From positions 174,070 through 195,089 of the forward strand of contig LSYV01000110.1 in the NCBI GenBank assembly GCA_001584585.1: a stretch of 21,020 bases of DNA, in the 5' to 3' direction. The position numbers and the translations under genes were made by a program. Each line of letters opens with the position of its first letter. Position 1 is the stretch's first letter. Shown one piece after another: positions 19,300 to 21,020 of this stretch. This DNA is from Gonium pectorale. Lineage: Eukaryota; Chlorophyta; Chlorophyceae; Chlamydomonadales; Volvocaceae. The notes below the pieces were generated by a model. That model saw nothing but the letters and a program-made list of their open reading frames with translations. It was not told the origin of the DNA and searched no databases.

Positions 19300-21020
19300 T
19301 TTGCGGTGTTTGTGGTGTTTGGGACGTTTGGGGGTGGCGGTTACCGGAGTACGGCCGAGTGCACTCCTCAAGGCGTTGAGCGCCTGCCTCCTGAACACCC
19401 GGTGTGATGTAGATGTCAGATACCCAGCTTATGGAGGTACGGTGCTCGCCTCGTAGGGCTTGCCACCCTGACATGTCCTGTAAAGCCATGTCAAGTAGCT
19501 CATTTGCCGATTGGCAATCGGGGCACTCAGCGCCCCGGTACATAACCTAATCATGACAAGTGTGCGCATGCAGCTTGTGTGAGGGCTCCTCTTTATTAGG
19601 GGTGACCGCCCGCATCCAAGTGTACTCACCGTCCGCAGACTACAGAAGCTGTAGGCAGAGCCGCGGCATCTCCGGGGCACACGCATCACTCCTGCGCCGT
19701 GAGCCCGCCACCGTAACACTGCCGGAAATGGCATCCGGCACCTGCCGGCACAACCACGTATCTCAACACCTAGACGTTGGGTGTCGGGTGCCCTCGCGAC
19801 CAATATAGCGCCATGCGCACCGCCCTGATGACCTACTCTGCGCACCGCGATACAAAAATGAAATAGAAACAGGGAAGGCAACGGCGATTGTTCCCTGTTT
19901 CCCTCCCCCAGCAAATGGCGGTCGACAGCCGTGCGTACCGGCTTGGCAAATGACACACTCAGTGCAAGATGTCCGGTGAACCGACCCCTCATCGCTTGGG
20001 CCCGTATCATTTTGCGGGAAGGGCCCGTCTCTTGCACCCGGCAGTTGCTATGCATGGGGCACTTAGACGCGTGCATGCAGGAAAAGGGACAGCATTCCGC
20101 TGAGTCCGCTGAGTCGGGCATGCGCTGCGTGCAAAGAAGGCAGCCCAAAGTTCTTGCGGGTCCCGCCAAACTGGCCCCAACTTGCATCGTGTACCACGAG
20201 CCACATAGAACTGCACCACTCCCACATAGCGCGTCCATTCCCCAGGGCGCGGGTACTGTGTGCAAGCACACGCAACGAGCAACATGTCATTGCGAGCCCG
20301 TACCATATCTCTGGCTGTTGGGAACGCGGAGCTCGGGTTTGTGAGCCGGTGCCCATCTGCCACTGCACCCGAAACAGGATCCTGCCGACGTGACAGTCGG
20401 TTGCGCAACGGCCGTGCACCGAAATGGGGTCGCAGGTGCGCTGGTTGCCACCGAGAGCGGGCATTGTCCACTGCATAACAATAGCAGGAGCAGGCCAGCT
20501 GCACGGGAATGAGGGGCCGAAAAGGGAACCAACCCCCAACAATTTGCACCGGGGTTGACCGGTCAGCTCCCCGTACGGCGGGGCCACCCAATCGCCTGCC
20601 AGAGGACCGCCTTCGAACGGATTTGCAATGTGCGATGCCTGTTCTATATGCTGTAGGGATTTCAAGCCGTTCCGTTTGCATTCGATGTGGGAATGCCGTA
20701 CCGCCAGGCACTCTGTTCAAAAAAGGAGAAATCTGCAGAGAAATAGGGAGCCCGCCTCTACGGTCATACACGCCCGAAGGCGCGACGTTTCCAATAGGGC
20801 GGGCGGGTACAGAGTAAGACATGTGTTCACAGCCCGAACCGCGCCTTCTTGCTCAGTGACAATTGATTTTACCTTGCACACGTGGCATGTTCCCGTCTCG
20901 TGCCTAAGGGGTCCGTGTATCTATGGACGGGTCCGCCGACTTGCACACGCACGACGGCTCGCGTACGGCATGCCATACGTATGTTCCAATTATGGCAGCT
21001 ATGCCTGGTGATGATGCGGC
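19300..21020. other. Spacer of 1.7 kb, no convincing gene
   Basis: Two long minus-strand frames (19429-20271 and 20007-20822) overlap each other and a third one, but their translations are Cys/Arg/Ser-rich without domain, repeat or membrane pattern, and they lack splice-consistent continuation. A plus frame at 20509-20817 contains CIRCG...GEIC, too little for a zinc-binding call. Small direct repeats occur: CGCTGAGTC twice near 20099-20115 and GTGTTTG-type units near 19307-19330. The right edge may lie upstream of a gene outside the window. Confidence 0.4.

Noticed and set aside
20640..20750. Cys pairs (CSICC, CIRCG...GEIC) suggesting a zinc finger
   Set aside because: The pairs lie in different frames and are not followed by the further ligands a known zinc-binding fold needs.
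19429..20822. Two overlapping minus-strand frames of 280 and 271 codons
   Set aside because: No domain, hydrophobic pattern or splice continuation; three frames are open over the same DNA at once, which points to composition rather than coding.

Overview
The window looks like nuclear DNA of a volvocine green alga (Chlamydomonas/Volvox type). The genes are cut into many short exons by GC-rich introns of about 40-470 nt, with GTGAGT/GTGCGT/GTAAGT-like donors and CAG acceptors. Coding exons are GC-rich, spacers less so, and TGTAA motifs (the usual volvocine poly(A) signal) lie downstream of three genes. The predicted proteins (RWP-RK factor, mitochondrial QCR9, DUF1517/FLAP1-like plastid protein, large SAM-domain protein with short coiled motifs) fit a photosynthetic eukaryote. 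The genus cannot be fixed from the sequence alone. All gene models were built by hand from splice signals and reading-frame continuity; no search was run.

Layout. 1-1160 (-): 5' part of an RWP-RK transcription-factor gene that runs off the left edge. 1388-1946 (+): a divergent two-exon gene for an unrecognised 113-residue protein with one membrane segment. 2256-4129: no confident gene; it probably includes the 3' UTR of the next gene. 4130-12042 (-): a 12-exon gene whose exons join in frame to give 1274 residues: a long low-complexity Ser/Ala/Gly/Glu region with three tandem repeats, a SAM domain, then a C-terminal half with a recurring F-x-[DE]-R...D...R motif. 13499-13873 (-): QCR9, the smallest subunit of the mitochondrial cytochrome bc1 complex, in four tiny exons. 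14203-17559 (+): a DUF1517 (FLAP1-like) predicted chloroplast protein, divergent from QCR9 across about 330 nt holding a perfect 17-nt palindrome. 18432-19190 (-): a small single-pass membrane protein with a very basic Arg/Ser/Thr/Pro tail. 19300-21020: spacer without a convincing gene.

The genes do not form a pathway. Two divergent pairs (RWP-RK with the 113-residue protein; QCR9 with the DUF1517 gene) may share promoters, and the second would pair a respiratory with a photosynthetic gene. No tRNA, rRNA, CRISPR array or intact mobile element was found. The least familiar items are the 1274-residue SAM protein, the 113-residue membrane protein and the membrane protein with the basic tail.
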